From the NCBI GenBank assembly GCA_964019165.1, contig OZ025286.1, positions 10,824,188 to 10,888,187 on the forward strand: a stretch of 64,000 bases of DNA, given 5' to 3'. The DNA comes from Mastigias papua. Taxonomy: Eukaryota; Cnidaria; Scyphozoa; Rhizostomeae; Mastigiidae. The position numbers and the translations under genes were made by a program. The notes below the pieces were generated by a model that was given only the letters and a program-made list of their open reading frames with translations, was not told the origin of the DNA and did not search any database. This document shows positions 37,590 through 52,654 of this stretch, piece after piece; position 1 is the stretch's first letter; each line of letters starts with the position of its first letter.

Positions 37590-40274
37590 TGATGCGTGTT
37601 GTTAAAGCTACTGGTCTCCGCTATCGAATCAACATTGTTTCAGGGGGGGAGGGGGTCTACATTTTAAGTGGTGTCAAGGAGAAGCGGCAGGAGTCGGAAA
37701 TCTATACAATTGTGTGGTGTTCCAACTACTTTTGGCAGGCATTGTCTGAATCTCATATTTAAGGAGGACAGGTACAGTTCCAACGATGGATCATACTAAT
37801 AGGTTTTCGAGGGTGCTGATTTGATTTTTAGCGGAATCAGAGCCATATCTCCACGGGATCATTAGCTTTCGTGCTAATTTGATGTCTTTATATGCAGTTT
37901 ATTGACGAAAATTCAGCAAAATGTCTAGAAATTTCAACTATAGTACAAATGCTGTCAAAAATAATTGAAATGCACTGCGATCATCTCCTCTTCATATTAT
38001 TAGCATATATCGGACATATGGGTAGAATTCTTAGATAAACAGCAAAGAAAATAAATAAACAAGTTATACGTTTTTATGTCATTGGGGTATCTAAAAATGT
38101 ATACATTGCAGTACATTACTAGTACAAGTGAGGTAAGTGTAACTGATAATAAGTAAACCTTATTCTTTATATATCATTAAAATTATGTAGGAAGTTTCGA
38201 GCCTGCAACTTTTGTGCTCAAAGAATTGCCTTTTAAATAACAACCTGAGCTACATCAACTGGAAGCGAAATCTGTCCTCTCATGAGATGGGGGATAAAAG
38301 CTGAGCCGTTACAAAGCTGAATATTTATATTTTACCGCATTTCCATATTGTACCAGTTAAGAAAACATTAATAGTAAGCGTAGAAGACTATTTCAGACTC
38401 TCATGACACTGCAATGTCCTTATAACTATGCAGGAATAGTGTGAACAAAGCTTATTTAATTGCCTACAGTAACGCTGGCACTGAGGTAGTAGGCAGAAAC
38501 AAGTTCTCCCCTGCAATATTCCAATCCTTTCAGTCTGTTAAAGCATCAGGAGTTATATTCAATCAGTGCAGTGTATGAAGCAGCATGAAACTGGCAGTTA
38601 CCTTTTTTATATGCTTTGCTATTAGAGAGGACACAAAGATACTTCCATCTTACCCCACCAAACGCCCGAATATCGCTCCGTTATTGACGATCGGGAAATA
38701 GAAATCATTAGAAATCATCACTGTTCCTGGAAAACTTTCCGATTTCAAGCACGATGTTGATATTCAAAGCCAGAAAGCAGCTATATCCTGTGAATATTGT
38801 TGCGCAACATTACTACTACAATAACTATGTCATCAACTCCATAGACACGTAATTGTCCTTCGCAGTTTGCACGCTTCGCATGAGTTCATCTTTGTACACA
38901 ATGGCTACGAGCAACGGTCTACAACGGTCTACACTTTCTATAATTCCCACTGTCCCTTCCAGTGAGAAGTATTACCCCAAAAATGGTTCCCAAACGTTGT
39001 GCTTTATGTGCTAGTATGTGCATGTTGTGTAGTCTCTGCCGAATAATGAGCATTTTCAGCAAAATTAGCAAATATCTCAACGGTCTACACTTTTTTGAAA
39101 ATAAATTTGACCTAGTATTAAACTATTTCACAAAAAGTGTAGACCGTTGATGTTTTCATCTTTTCCTCGGCAATGGTACAATAACTGTACGCAATCTATT
39201 GCAGGTGAAATACTCGTTAGAAAAGCTATCTTGTGCATAGTTCTCAATGTCGAAATCTCTACCATAAGATTTATTTTCATTTTCCAAAGTTTGTAGACCG
39301 TTGTGTAGACCGTTGAGATAGTCGGCCATGACGTCAGTCATTATGCAAGTCAGTAGCCTCGATACTAAGAAGAGGGGTTCTATACCTGTAACATTCGTGG
39401 ATCGGGTTCCTTCTAGAGTAGGCACATTCGCACAAGGAAAAGTAGAGGAACGCACCCCCTTCATTATATATATATATATATATATCGTGTATATGAACAT
39501 ATGGATATTAATATAGGTATCAACATATATATAAATATATATATTTATTCATATATATTTATATATATTTGTATAAATGTATATTTATATATATAGGTAT
39601 TTGCCTATATTTCTATATATTTATTTATACTTATATTTTTATATGTATATTTATCTATACATGGCTATGCTTTAAATCCCCATGGCAGATCTAGCTGATC
39701 AGCTTGAGTTAAACATCAAATAAAATAGAAAACAGATGCAATGCGCCAGTCAATACTTGATTGAAGCCCTAAAGCTTACCTATTGCTTAGACAATGATGC
39801 ATTGTTGCTACTGTAAGATCAATTATAGGTAAACGACTCCGCAACTCTATTATCGAAATACACAAAGAAAAGGTGTAATCAAGTCGATATCTTCTTGTCA
39901 TATGCTGGTAGAGAGGTTGACTATCTGTTTCATTTGTGAATTTACTTCCTTTATTTACAATTCATTAGCAAAGAAACATGACATCATAATCATCATTGAA
40001 TTTAGGGGATTTGCCAAGCCCCCTGCCAGTATCTCGGTAAGGTGTTACCTAATTGAGATTTCGTCAGCGGAAATGAAATCAGCGCCCTCAATTACCCCAT
40101 GTTTGGGAAAGGGTGTACGGCTGTATCGTATAGGTTCGAATATAAAATTCAGACAATGCCTGCCAAAAGTCTTGGAACACTTGCTATGATTTACGCTATA
40201 GATGAGCTATAGCGTCCCCTCCCCCGTTAAACAATGTTGTATGATGCAAATATGGGCAACTCGAAGGCCAAAAG
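37590..40274 (+). repeat. Satellite copy 15 (type B, 2,685 bp)
   Basis: Reference length, no private variant noticed, type B at both diagnostic sites. Confidence 0.97.
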
Positions 40275-41765
40275 TGATGCGTGTTGTTAAAGCTACTGGT
40301 CTCCGCTATCGAATCAACATTGTTTCAGGGGGGGAGGGGGTCTACATTTTAAGTGGTGTCAAGGAGAAGCGGCAGGAGTCGGAAATCTATACAATTGTGT
40401 GGTGTTCCAACTACTTTTGGCAGGCATTGTCTGAATCTCATATTTAAGGAGGACAGGTACAGTTCCAACGATGGATCATACTAATAGGTTTTCGAGGGTG
40501 CTGATTTGATTTTTAGCGGAATCAGAGCCATATCTCCACGGGATCATTAGCTTTCGTGCTAATTTGATGTCTTTATATGCAGTTTATTGACGAAAATTCA
40601 GCAAAATGTCTAGAAATTTCAACTATAGTACAAATGCTGTCAAAAATAATTGAAATGCACTGCGATCATCTCCTCTTCATATTATTAGCATATATCGGAC
40701 ATATGGGTAGAATTCTTAGATAAACAGCAAAAGAAAATAAATAAACAAGTTATACGTTTTTATGTCATTGGGGTATCTAAAAATGTATACATTGCAGTAC
40801 ATTACTAGTACAAGTGAGGTAAGTGTAACTGATAATAAGTAAACCTTATTCTTTATATATCATTAAAATTATGTAGGAAGTTTCGAGCCTGCAACTTTTG
40901 TGCTCAAAGAATTGCCTTTTAAATAACAACCTGAGCTACATCAACTGGAAGCGAAATCTGTCCTCTCATGAGATGGGGGATAAAAGCTGAGCCGTTACAA
41001 AGCTGAATATTTATATTTTACCGCATTTCCATATTGTACCAGTTAAGAAAACATTAATAGTAAGCGTAGAAGACTATTTCAGACTCTCATGACACTGCAA
41101 TGTCCTTATAACTATGCAGGAATAGTGTGAACAAAGCTTATTTAATTGCCTACAGTAACGCTGGCACTGAGGTAGTAGGCAGAAACAAGTTCTCCCCTGC
41201 AATATTCCAATCCTTTCAGTCTGTTAAAGCATCAGGAGTTATATTCAATCAGTGCAGTGTATGAAGCAGCATGAAACTGGCAGTTACCTTTTTTATAATG
41301 CTTTGCTATTAGAGAGGACACAAAGATACTTCCATCTTACCCCACCAAACGCCCGAATATCGCTCCGTTATTGACGATCGGGAAATAGAAAATCATTAGA
41401 AATCATCACTGTTCCTGGAAAACTTTCCGATTTCAAGCACGATGTTGATATTCAAAGCCAGAAAGCAGCTATATCCTGTGAATATTGTTGCGCAACATTA
41501 CTACTACAATAACTATGTCATCAACTCCATAGACACGTAATTGTCCTTCGCAGTTTGCACGCTTCGCATGAGTTCATCTTTGTACACAATGGCTACGAGC
41601 AACGGTCTACAACGGTTCTACACTTTCTATAATTCCCACTGTCCCTTCCAGTGAGAAGTATTACCCCAAAAATGGTTCCCAAACGTTGTGCTTTATGTGC
41701 TAGTATGTGCATGTTGTGTAGTCTCTGCCGAATAATGAGCATTTTCAGCAAAATTAGCAAAATAT
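40275..41765 (+). repeat. Satellite copy 16, cut by the assembly gap; insertion-rich
   Basis: Covers unit positions 1 to about 1486, then runs into Ns. It contains five one-base insertions absent from all other copies: an A at 40,729-40,732, an A at 41,297-41,298, an A at 41,389-41,392, a T at 41,616-41,617 and an A at 41,759-41,762. Four of the five lengthen a run of the same base. This is the pattern expected of sequencing error at a thinly covered contig end. The A/B diagnostic sites fall in the gap and cannot be read. Confidence 0.95.
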
Positions 41766-41965
41766 NNNNNNNNNNNNNNNNNNNNNNNNNNNNNNNNNNN
41801 NNNNNNNNNNNNNNNNNNNNNNNNNNNNNNNNNNNNNNNNNNNNNNNNNNNNNNNNNNNNNNNNNNNNNNNNNNNNNNNNNNNNNNNNNNNNNNNNNNNN
41901 NNNNNNNNNNNNNNNNNNNNNNNNNNNNNNNNNNNNNNNNNNNNNNNNNNNNNNNNNNNNNNNNN
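41766..41965. other. Assembly gap of exactly 200 N
   Basis: The run of N is exactly 200 long, a round number used as a placeholder by scaffolding software, so it does not measure the missing DNA. The left flank ends at unit position about 1486 and the right flank resumes at unit position 53. At least about 1,251 bp of unit sequence is therefore missing, and any whole number of further 2,685-bp units could be missing too. The open frame that appears to run through the Ns (41,651-42,073) is an artefact. Confidence 0.97.
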
Positions 41966-44598
41966 AGGGGGGGAGGGGGTCTACATTTTAAGTGGTGTCA
42001 AGGAGAAGCGGCAGGAGTCGGAAATCTATACAATTGTGTGGTGTTCCAACTACTTTTGGCAGGCATTGTCTGAATCTCATATTTAAGGAGGACAGGTACA
42101 GTTCCAACGATGGATCATACTAATAGGTTTTCGAGGGTGCTGATTTGATTTTTAGCGGAATCAGAGCCATATCTCCACGGGATCATTAGCTTTCGTGCTA
42201 ATTTGATGTCTTTATATGCAGTTTATTGACGAAAATTCAGCAAAATGTCTAGAAATTTCAACTATAGTACAAATGCTGTCAAAAATAATTGAAATGCACT
42301 GCGATCATCTCCTCTTCATATTATTAGCATATATCGGACATATGGGTAGAATTCTTAGATAAACAGCAAAGAAAATAAATAAACAAGTTATACGTTTTTA
42401 TGTCATTGGGGTATCTAAAAATGTATACATTGCAGTACATTACTAGTACAAGTGAGGTAAGTGTAACTGATAATAAGTAAACCTTATTCTTTATATATCA
42501 TTAAAATTATGTAGGAAGTTTCGAGCCTGCAACTTTTGTGCTCAAAGAATTGCCTTTTAAATAACAACCTGAGCTACATCAACTGGAAGCGAAATCTGTC
42601 CTCTCATGAGATGGGGGATAAAAGCTGAGCCGTTACAAAGCTGAATATTTATATTTTACCGCATTTCCATATTGTACCAGTTAAGAAAACATTAATAGTA
42701 AGCGTAGAAGACTATTTCAGACTCTCATGACACTGCAATGTCCTTATAACTATGCAGGAATAGTGTGAACAAAGCTTATTTAATTGCCTACAGTAACGCT
42801 GGCACTGAGGTAGTAGGCAGAAACAAGTTCTCCCCTGCAATATTCCAATCCTTTCAGTCTGTTAAAGCATCAGGAGTTATATTCAATCAGTGCAGTGTAT
42901 GAAGCAGCATGAAACTGGCAGTTACCTTTTTTATATGCTTTGCTATTAGAGAGGACACAAAGATACTTCCATCTTACCCCACCAAACGCCCGAATATCGC
43001 TCCGTTATTGACGATCGGGAAATAGAAATCATTAGAAATCATCACTGTTCCTGGAAAACTTTCCGATTTCAAGCACGATGTTGATATTCAAAGCCAGAAA
43101 GCAGCTATATCCTGTGAATATTGTTGCGCAACATTACTACTACAATAACTATGTCATCAACTCCATAGACACGTAATTGTCCTTCGCAGTTTGCACGCTT
43201 CGCATGAGTTCATCTTTGTACACAATGGCTACGAGCAACGGTCTACAACGGTCTACACTTTCTATAATTCCCACTGTCCCTTCCAGTGAGAAGTATTACC
43301 CCAAAAATGGTTCCCAAACGTTGTGCTTTATGTGCTAGTATGTGCATGTTGTGTAGTCTCTGCCGAATAATGAGCATTTTCAGCAAAATTAGCAAATATC
43401 TCAACGGTCTACACTTTTTTGAAAATAAATTTGACCTAGTATTAAACTATTTCACAAAAAGTGTAGACCGTTGATGTTTTCATCTTTTCCTCGGCAATGG
43501 TACAATAACTGTACGCAATCTATTGCAGGTGAAATACTCGTTAGAAAAGCTATCTTGTGCATAGTTCTCAATGTCGAAATCTCTACCATAAGATTTATTT
43601 TCATTTTCCAAAGTTTGTAGACCGTTGTGTAGACCGTTGAGATAGTCGGCCATGACGTCAGTCATTATGCAAGTCAGTAGCCTCGATACTAAGAAGAGGG
43701 GTTCTATACCTGTAACATTCGTGGATCGGGTTCCTTCTAGAGTAGGCACATTCGCACAAGGAAAAGTAGAGGAACGCACCCCCTTCATTATATATATATA
43801 TATATATATCGTGTATATGAACATATGGATATTAATATAGGTATCAACATATATATAAATATATATATTTATTCATATATATTTATATATATTTGTATAA
43901 ATGTATATTTATATATATAGGTATTTGCCTATATTTCTATATATTTATTTATACTTATATTTTTATATGTATATTTATCTATACATGGCTATGCTTTAAA
44001 TCCCCATGGCAGATCTAGCTGATCAGCTTGAGTTAAACATCAAATAAAATAGAAAACAGATGCAATGCGCCAGTCAATACTTGATTGAAGCCCTAAAGCT
44101 TACCTATTGCTTAGACAATGATGCATTGTTGCTACTGTAAGATCAATTATAGGTAAACGACTCCGCAACTCTATTATCGAAATACACAAAGAAAAGGTGT
44201 AATCAAGTCGATATCTTCTTGTCATATGCTGGTAGAGAGGTTGACTATCTGTTTCATTTGTGAATTTACTTCCTTTATTTACAATTCATTAGCAAAGAAA
44301 CATGACATCATAATCATCATTGAATTTAGGGGATTTGCCAAGCCCCCTGCCAGTATCTCGGTAAGGTGTTACCTAATTGAGATTTCGTCAGCGGAAATGA
44401 AATCAGCGCCCTCAATTACCCCATGTTTGGGAAAGGGTGTACGGCTGTATCGTATAGGTTCGAATATAAAATTCAGACAATGCCTGCCAAAAGTCTTGGA
44501 ACACTTGCTATGATTTACGCTATAGATGAGCTATAGCGTCCCCTCCCCCGTTAAACAATGTTGTATGATGCAAATATGGGCAACTCGAAGGCCAAAAG
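41966..44598 (+). repeat. Satellite copy 17, left-truncated by the gap (type B)
   Basis: Begins at unit position 53, exactly at the A preceding the G7-A-G5 tract, and continues to the unit end without private variants that I noticed. Type B at both diagnostic sites. Confidence 0.96.
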
Positions 44599-47284
44599 TG
44601 ATGCGTGTTGTTAAAGCTACTGGTCTCCGCTATCGAATCAACATTGTTTCAGGGGGGGAGGGGGTCTACATTTTAAGTGGTGTCAAGGAGAAGCGGCAGG
44701 AGTCGGAAATCTATACAATTGTGTGGTGTTCCAACTACTTTTGGCAGGCATTGTCTGAATCTCATATTTAAGGAGGACAGGTACAGTTCCAACGATGGAT
44801 CATACTAATAGGTTTTCGAGGGTGCTGATTTGATTTTTAGCGGAATCAGAGCCATATCTCCACGGGATCATTAGCTTTCGTGCTAATTTGATGTCTTTAT
44901 ATGCAGTTTATTGACGAAAATTCAGCAAAATGTCTAGAAATTTCAACTATAGTACAAATGCTGTCAAAAATAATTGAAATGCACTGCGATCATCTCCTCT
45001 TCATATTATTAGCATATATCGGACATATGGGTAGAATTCTTAGATAAACAGCAAAGAAAATAAATAAACAAGTTATACGTTTTTATGTCATTGGGGTATC
45101 TAAAAATGTATACATTGCAGTACATTACTAGTACAAGTGAGGTAAGTGTAACTGATAATAAGTAAACCTTATTCTTTATATATCATTAAAATTATGTAGG
45201 AAGTTTCGAGCCTGCAACTTTTGTGCTCAAAGAATTGCCTTTTAAATAACAACCTGAGCTACATCAACTGGAAGCGAAATCTGTCCTCTCATGAGATGGG
45301 GGATAAAAGCTGAGCCGTTACAAAGCTGAATATTTATATTTTACCGCATTTCCATATTGTACCAGTTAAGAAAACATTAATAGTAAGCGTAGAAGACTAT
45401 TTCAGACTCTCATGACACTGCAATGTCCTTATAACTATGCAGGAATAGTGTGAACAAAGCTTATTTAATTGCCTACAGTAACGCTGGCACTGAGGTAGTA
45501 GGCAGAAACAAGTTCTCCCCTGCAATATTCCAATCCTTTCAGTCTGTTAAAGCATCAGGAGTTATATTCAATCAGTGCAGTGTATGAAGCAGCATGAAAC
45601 TGGCAGTTACCTTTTTTATATGCTTTGCTATTAGAGAGGACACAAAGATACTTCCATCTTACCCCACCAAACGCCCGAATATCGCTCCGTTATTGACGAT
45701 CGGGAAATAGAAATCATTAGAAATCATCACTGTTCCTGGAAAACTTTCCGATTTCAAGCACGATGTTGATATTCAAAGCCAGAAAGCAGCTATATCCTGT
45801 GAATATTGTTGCGCAACATTACTACTACAATAACTATGTCATCAACTCCATAGACACGTAATTGTCCTTCGCAGTTTGCACGCTTCGCATGAGTTCATCT
45901 TTGTACACAATGGCTACGAGCAACGGTCTACAACGGTCTACACTTTCTATAATTCCCACTGTCCCTTCCAGTGAGAAGTATTACCCCAAAAATGGTTCCC
46001 AAACGTTGTGCTTTATGTGCTAGTATGTGCATGTTGTGTAGTCTCTGCCGAATAATGAGCATTTTCAGCAAAATTAGCAAATATCTCAACGGTCTACACT
46101 TTTTTGAAAATAAATTTGACCTAGTATTAAACTATTTCACAAAAAGTGTAGACCGTTGATGTTTTCATCTTTTCCTCGGCAATGGTACAATAACTGTACG
46201 CAATCTATTGCAGGTGAAATACTCGTTAGAAAAGCTATCTTGTGCATAGTTCTCAATGTCGAAATCTCTACCATAAGATTTATTTTCATTTTCCAAAGTT
46301 TGTAGACCGTTGTGTAGACCGTTGAGATAGTCGGCCATGACGTCAGTCATTATGCAAGTCAGTAGCCTCGATACTAAGAAGAGGGGTTCTATACCTGTAA
46401 CATTCGTGGATCGGGTTCCTTCTAGAGTAGGCACATTCGCACAAGGAAAAGTAGAGGAACGCACCCCCTTCATTATATATATATATATATATATCGTGTA
46501 TATGAACATATGGATATTAATATAGGTATCAACATATATATAAATATATATATTTATTCATATATATTTATATATATTTGTATAAATGTATATTTATATA
46601 TATAGGTATTTGCCTATATTTCTATATATTTATTTATACTTATATTTTTATATGTATATTTATCTATACATGGCTATGCTTTAAATCCCCATGGGCAGAT
46701 CTAGCTGATCAGCTTGAGTTAAACATCAAATAAAATAGAAAACAGATGCAATGCGCCAGTCAATACTTGATTGAAGCCCTAAAGCTTACCTATTGCTTAG
46801 ACAATGATGCATTGTTGCTACTGTAAGATCAATTATAGGTAAACGACTCCGCAACTCTATTATCGAAATACACAAAGAAAAGGTGTAATCAAGTCGATAT
46901 CTTCTTGTCATATGCTGGTAGAGAGGTTGACTATCTGTTTCATTTGTGAATTTACTTCCTTTATTTACAATTCATTAGCAAAGAAACATGACATCATAAT
47001 CATCATTGAATTTAGGGGATTTGCCAAGCCCCCTGCCAGTATCTCGGTAAGGTGTTACCTAATTGAGATTTCGTCAGCGGAAATGAAATCAGCGCCCTCA
47101 ATTACCCCATGTTTGGGAAAGGGTGTACGGCTGTATCGTATAGGTTCGAATATAAAATTCAGACAATGCCTGCCAAAAGTCTTGGAACACTTGCTATGAT
47201 TTACGCTATAGATGAGCTATAGCGTCCCCTCCCCCGTTAAACAATGTTGTATGATGCAAATATGGGCAACTCGAAGGCCAAAAG
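44599..47284 (+). repeat. Satellite copy 18 (type B, 2,686 bp)
   Basis: One extra G at 46,693-46,695, where the NcoI-like CCATGG of the other copies reads CCATGGG. Type B at both diagnostic sites. Confidence 0.97.
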
Positions 47285-49969
47285 TGATGCGTGTTGTTAA
47301 AGCTACTGGTCTCCGCTATCGAATCAACATTGTTTCAGGGGGGGAGGGGGTCTACATTTTAAGTGGTGTCAAGGAGAAGCGGCAGGAGTCGGAAATCTAT
47401 ACAATTGTGTGGTGTTCCAACTACTTTTGGCAGGCATTGTCTGAATCTCATATTTAAGGAGGACAGGTACAGTTCCAACGATGGATCATACTAATAGGTT
47501 TTCGAGGGTGCTGATTTGATTTTTAGCGGAATCAGAGCCATATCTCCACGGGATCATTAGCTTTCGTGCTAATTTGATGTCTTTATATGCAGTTTATTGA
47601 CGAAAATTCAGCAAAATGTCTAGAAATTTCAACTATAGTACAAATGCTGTCAAAAATAATTGAAATGCACTGCGATCATCTCCTCTTCATATTATTAGCA
47701 TATATCGGACATATGGGTAGAATTCTTAGATAAACAGCAAAGAAAATAAATAAACAAGTTATACGTTTTTATGTCATTGGGGTATCTAAAAATGTATACA
47801 TTGCAGTACATTACTAGTACAAGTGAGGTAAGTGTAACTGATAATAAGTAAACCTTATTCTTTATATATCATTAAAATTATGTAGGAAGTTTCGAGCCTG
47901 CAACTTTTGTGCTCAAAGAATTGCCTTTTAAATAACAACCTGAGCTACATCAACTGGAAGCGAAATCTGTCCTCTCATGAGATGGGGGATAAAAGCTGAG
48001 CCGTTACAAAGCTGAATATTTATATTTTACCGCATTTCCATATTGTACCAGTTAAGAAAACATTAATAGTAAGCGTAGAAGACTATTTCAGACTCTCATG
48101 ACACTGCAATGTCCTTATAACTATGCAGGAATAGTGTGAACAAAGCTTATTTAATTGCCTACAGTAACGCTGGCACTGAGGTAGTAGGCAGAAACAAGTT
48201 CTCCCCTGCAATATTCCAATCCTTTCAGTCTGTTAAAGCATCAGGAGTTATATTCAATCAGTGCAGTGTATGAAGCAGCATGAAACTGGCAGTTACCTTT
48301 TTTATATGCTTTGCTATTAGAGAGGACACAAAGATACTTCCATCTTACCCCACCAAACGCCCGAATATCGCTCCGTTATTGACGATCGGGAAATAGAAAT
48401 CATTAGAAATCATCACTGTTCCTGGAAAACTTTCCGATTTCAAGCACGATGTTGATATTCAAAGCCAGAAAGCAGCTATATCCTGTGAATATTGTTGCGC
48501 AACATTACTACTACAATAACTATGTCATCAACTCCATAGACACGTAATTGTCCTTCGCAGTTTGCACGCTTCGCATGAGTTCATCTTTGTACACAATGGC
48601 TACGAGCAACGGTCTACAACGGTCTACACTTTCTATAATTCCCACTGTCCCTTCCAGTGAGAAGTATTACCCCAAAAATGGTTCCCAAACGTTGTGCTTT
48701 ATGTGCTAGTATGTGCATGTTGTGTAGTCTCTGCCGAATAATGAGCATTTTCAGCAAAATTAGCAAATATCTCAACGGTCTACACTTTTTTGAAAATAAA
48801 TTTGACCTAGTATTAAACTATTTCACAAAAAGTGTAGACCGTTGATGTTTTCATCTTTTCCTCGGCAATGGTACAATAACTGTACGCAATCTATTGCAGG
48901 TGAAATACTCGTTAGAAAAGCTATCTTGTGCATAGTTCTCAATGTCGAAATCTCTACCATAAGATTTATTTTCATTTTCCAAAGTTTGTAGACCGTTGTG
49001 TAGACCGTTGAGATAGTCGGCCATGACGTCAGTCATTATGCAAGTCAGTAGCCTCGATACTAAGAAGAGGGGTTCTATACCTGTAACATTCGTGGATCGG
49101 GTTCCTTCTAGAGTAGGCACATTCGCACAAGGAAAAGTAGAGGAACGCACCCCCTTCATTATATATATATATATATATATCGTGTATATGAACATATGGA
49201 TATTAATATAGGTATCAACATATATATAAATATATATATTTATTCATATATATTTATATATATTTGTATAAATGTATATTTATATATATAGGTATTTGCC
49301 TATATTTCTATATATTTATTTATACTTATATTTTTATATGTATATTTATCTATACATGGCTATGCTTTAAATCCCCATGGCAGATCTAGCTGATCAGCTT
49401 GAGTTAAACATCAAATAAAATAGAAAACAGATGCAATGCGCCAGTCAATACTTGATTGAAGCCCTAAAGCTTACCTATTGCTTAGACAATGATGCATTGT
49501 TGCTACTGTAAGATCAATTATAGGTAAACGACTCCGCAACTCTATTATCGAAATACACAAAGAAAAGGTGTAATCAAGTCGATATCTTCTTGTCATATGC
49601 TGGTAGAGAGGTTGACTATCTGTTTCATTTGTGAATTTACTTCCTTTATTTACAATTCATTAGCAAAGAAACATGACATCATAATCATCATTGAATTTAG
49701 GGGATTTGCCAAGCCCCCTGCCAGTATCTCGGTAAGGTGTTACCTAATTGAGATTTCGTCAGCGGAAATGAAATCAGCGCCCTCAATTACCCCATGTTTG
49801 GGAAAGGGTGTACGGCTGTATCGTATAGGTTCGAATATAAAATTCAGACAATGCCTGCCAAAAGTCTTGGAACACTTGCTATGATTTACGCTATAGATGA
49901 GCTATAGCGTCCCCTCCCCCGTTAAACAATGTTGTATGATGCAAATATGGGCAACTCGAAGGCCAAAAG
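47285..49969 (+). repeat. Satellite copy 19 (type B, 2,685 bp)
   Basis: Reference length, no private variant noticed, type B at both diagnostic sites. Confidence 0.97.
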
Positions 49970-52654
49970 TGATGCGTGTTGTTAAAGCTACTGGTCTCCG
50001 CTATCGAATCAACATTGTTTCAGGGGGGGAGGGGGTCTACATTTTAAGTGGTGTCAAGGAGAAGCGGCAGGAGTCGGAAATCTATACAATTGTGTGGTGT
50101 TCCAACTACTTTTGGCAGGCATTGTCTGAATCTCATATTTAAGGAGGACAGGTACAGTTCCAACGATGGATCATACTAATAGGTTTTCGAGGGTGCTGAT
50201 TTGATTTTTAGCGGAATCAGAGCCATATCTCCACGGGATCATTAGCTTTCGTGCTAATTTGATGTCTTTATATGCAGTTTATTGACGAAAATTCAGCAAA
50301 ATGTCTAGAAATTTCAACTATAGTACAAATGCTGTCAAAAATAATTGAAATGCACTGCGATCATCTCCTCTTCATATTATTAGCATATATCGGACATATG
50401 GGTAGAATTCTTAGATAAACAGCAAAGAAAATAAATAAACAAGTTATACGTTTTTATGTCATTGGGGTATCTAAAAATGTATACATTGCAGTACATTACT
50501 AGTACAAGTGAGGTAAGTGTAACTGATAATAAGTAAACCTTATTCTTTATATATCATTAAAATTATGTAGGAAGTTTCGAGCCTGCAACTTTTGTGCTCA
50601 AAGAATTGCCTTTTAAATAACAACCTGAGCTACATCAACTGGAAGCGAAATCTGTCCTCTCATGAGATGGGGGATAAAAGCTGAGCCGTTACAAAGCTGA
50701 ATATTTATATTTTACCGCATTTCCATATTGTACCAGTTAAGAAAACATTAATAGTAAGCGTAGAAGACTATTTCAGACTCTCATGACACTGCAATGTCCT
50801 TATAACTATGCAGGAATAGTGTGAACAAAGCTTATTTAATTGCCTACAGTAACGCTGGCACTGAGGTAGTAGGCAGAAACAAGTTCTCCCCTGCAATATT
50901 CCAATCCTTTCAGTCTGTTAAAGCATCAGGAGTTATATTCAATCAGTGCAGTGTATGAAGCAGCATGAAACTGGCAGTTACCTTTTTTATATGCTTTGCT
51001 ATTAGAGAGGACACAAAGATACTTCCATCTTACCCCACCAAACGCCCGAATATCGCTCCGTTATTGACGATCGGGAAATAGAAATCATTAGAAATCATCA
51101 CTGTTCCTGGAAAACTTTCCGATTTCAAGCACGATGTTGATATTCAAAGCCAGAAAGCAGCTATATCCTGTGAATATTGTTGCGCAACATTACTACTACA
51201 ATAACTATGTCATCAACTCCATAGACACGTAATTGTCCTTCGCAGTTTGCACGCTTCGCATGAGTTCATCTTTGTACACAATGGCTACGAGCAACGGTCT
51301 ACAACGGTCTACACTTTCTATAATTCCCACTGTCCCTTCCAGTGAGAAGTATTACCCCAAAAATGGTTCCCAAACGTTGTGCTTTATGTGCTAGTATGTG
51401 CATGTTGTGTAGTCTCTGCCGAATAATGAGCATTTTCAGCAAAATTAGCAAATATCTCAACGGTCTACACTTTTTTGAAAATAAATTTGACCTAGTATTA
51501 AACTATTTCACAAAAAGTGTAGACCGTTGATGTTTTCATCTTTTCCTCGGCAATGGTACAATAACTGTACGCAATCTATTGCAGGTGAAATACTCGTTAG
51601 AAAAGCTATCTTGTGCATAGTTCTCAATGTCGAAATCTCTACCATAAGATTTATTTTCATTTTCCAAAGTTTGTAGACCGTTGTGTAGACCGTTGAGATA
51701 GTCGGCCATGACGTCAGTCATTATGCAAGTCAGTAGCCTCGATACTAAGAAGAGGGGTTCTATACCTGTAACATTCGTGGATCGGGTTCCTTCTAGAGTA
51801 GGCACATTCGCACAAGGAAAAGTAGAGGAACGCACCCCCTTCATTATATATATATATATATATATCGTGTATATGAACATATGGATATTAATATAGGTAT
51901 CAACATATATATAAATATATATATTTATTCATATATATTTATATATATTTGTATAAATGTATATTTATATATATAGGTATTTGCCTATATTTCTATATAT
52001 TTATTTATACTTATATTTTTATATGTATATTTATCTATACATGGCTATGCTTTAAATCCCCATGGCAGATCTAGCTGATCAGCTTGAGTTAAACATCAAA
52101 TAAAATAGAAAACAGATGCAATGCGCCAGTCAATACTTGATTGAAGCCCTAAAGCTTACCTATTGCTTAGACAATGATGCATTGTTGCTACTGTAAGATC
52201 AATTATAGGTAAACGACTCCGCAACTCTATTATCGAAATACACAAAGAAAAGGTGTAATCAAGTCGATATCTTCTTGTCATATGCTGGTAGAGAGGTTGA
52301 CTATCTGTTTCATTTGTGAATTTACTTCCTTTATTTACAATTCATTAGCAAAGAAACATGACATCATAATCATCATTGAATTTAGGGGATTTGCCAAGCC
52401 CCCTGCCAGTATCTCGGTAAGGTGTTACCTAATTGAGATTTCGTCAGCGGAAATGAAATCAGCGCCCTCAATTACCCCATGTTTGGGAAAGGGTGTACGG
52501 CTGTATCGTATAGGTTCGAATATAAAATTCAGACAATGCCTGCCAAAAGTCTTGGAACACTTGCTATGATTTACGCTATAGATGAGCTATAGCGTCCCCT
52601 CCCCCGTTAAACAATGTTGTATGATGCAAATATGGGCAACTCGAAGGCCAAAAG
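49970..52654 (+). repeat. Satellite copy 20 (type B, 2,685 bp)
   Basis: Reference length, no private variant noticed, type B at both diagnostic sites. Confidence 0.97.

Noticed and set aside
41651..42073. 140-codon open frame
   Set aside because: It runs through 200 unknown bases and is an artefact of the gap.
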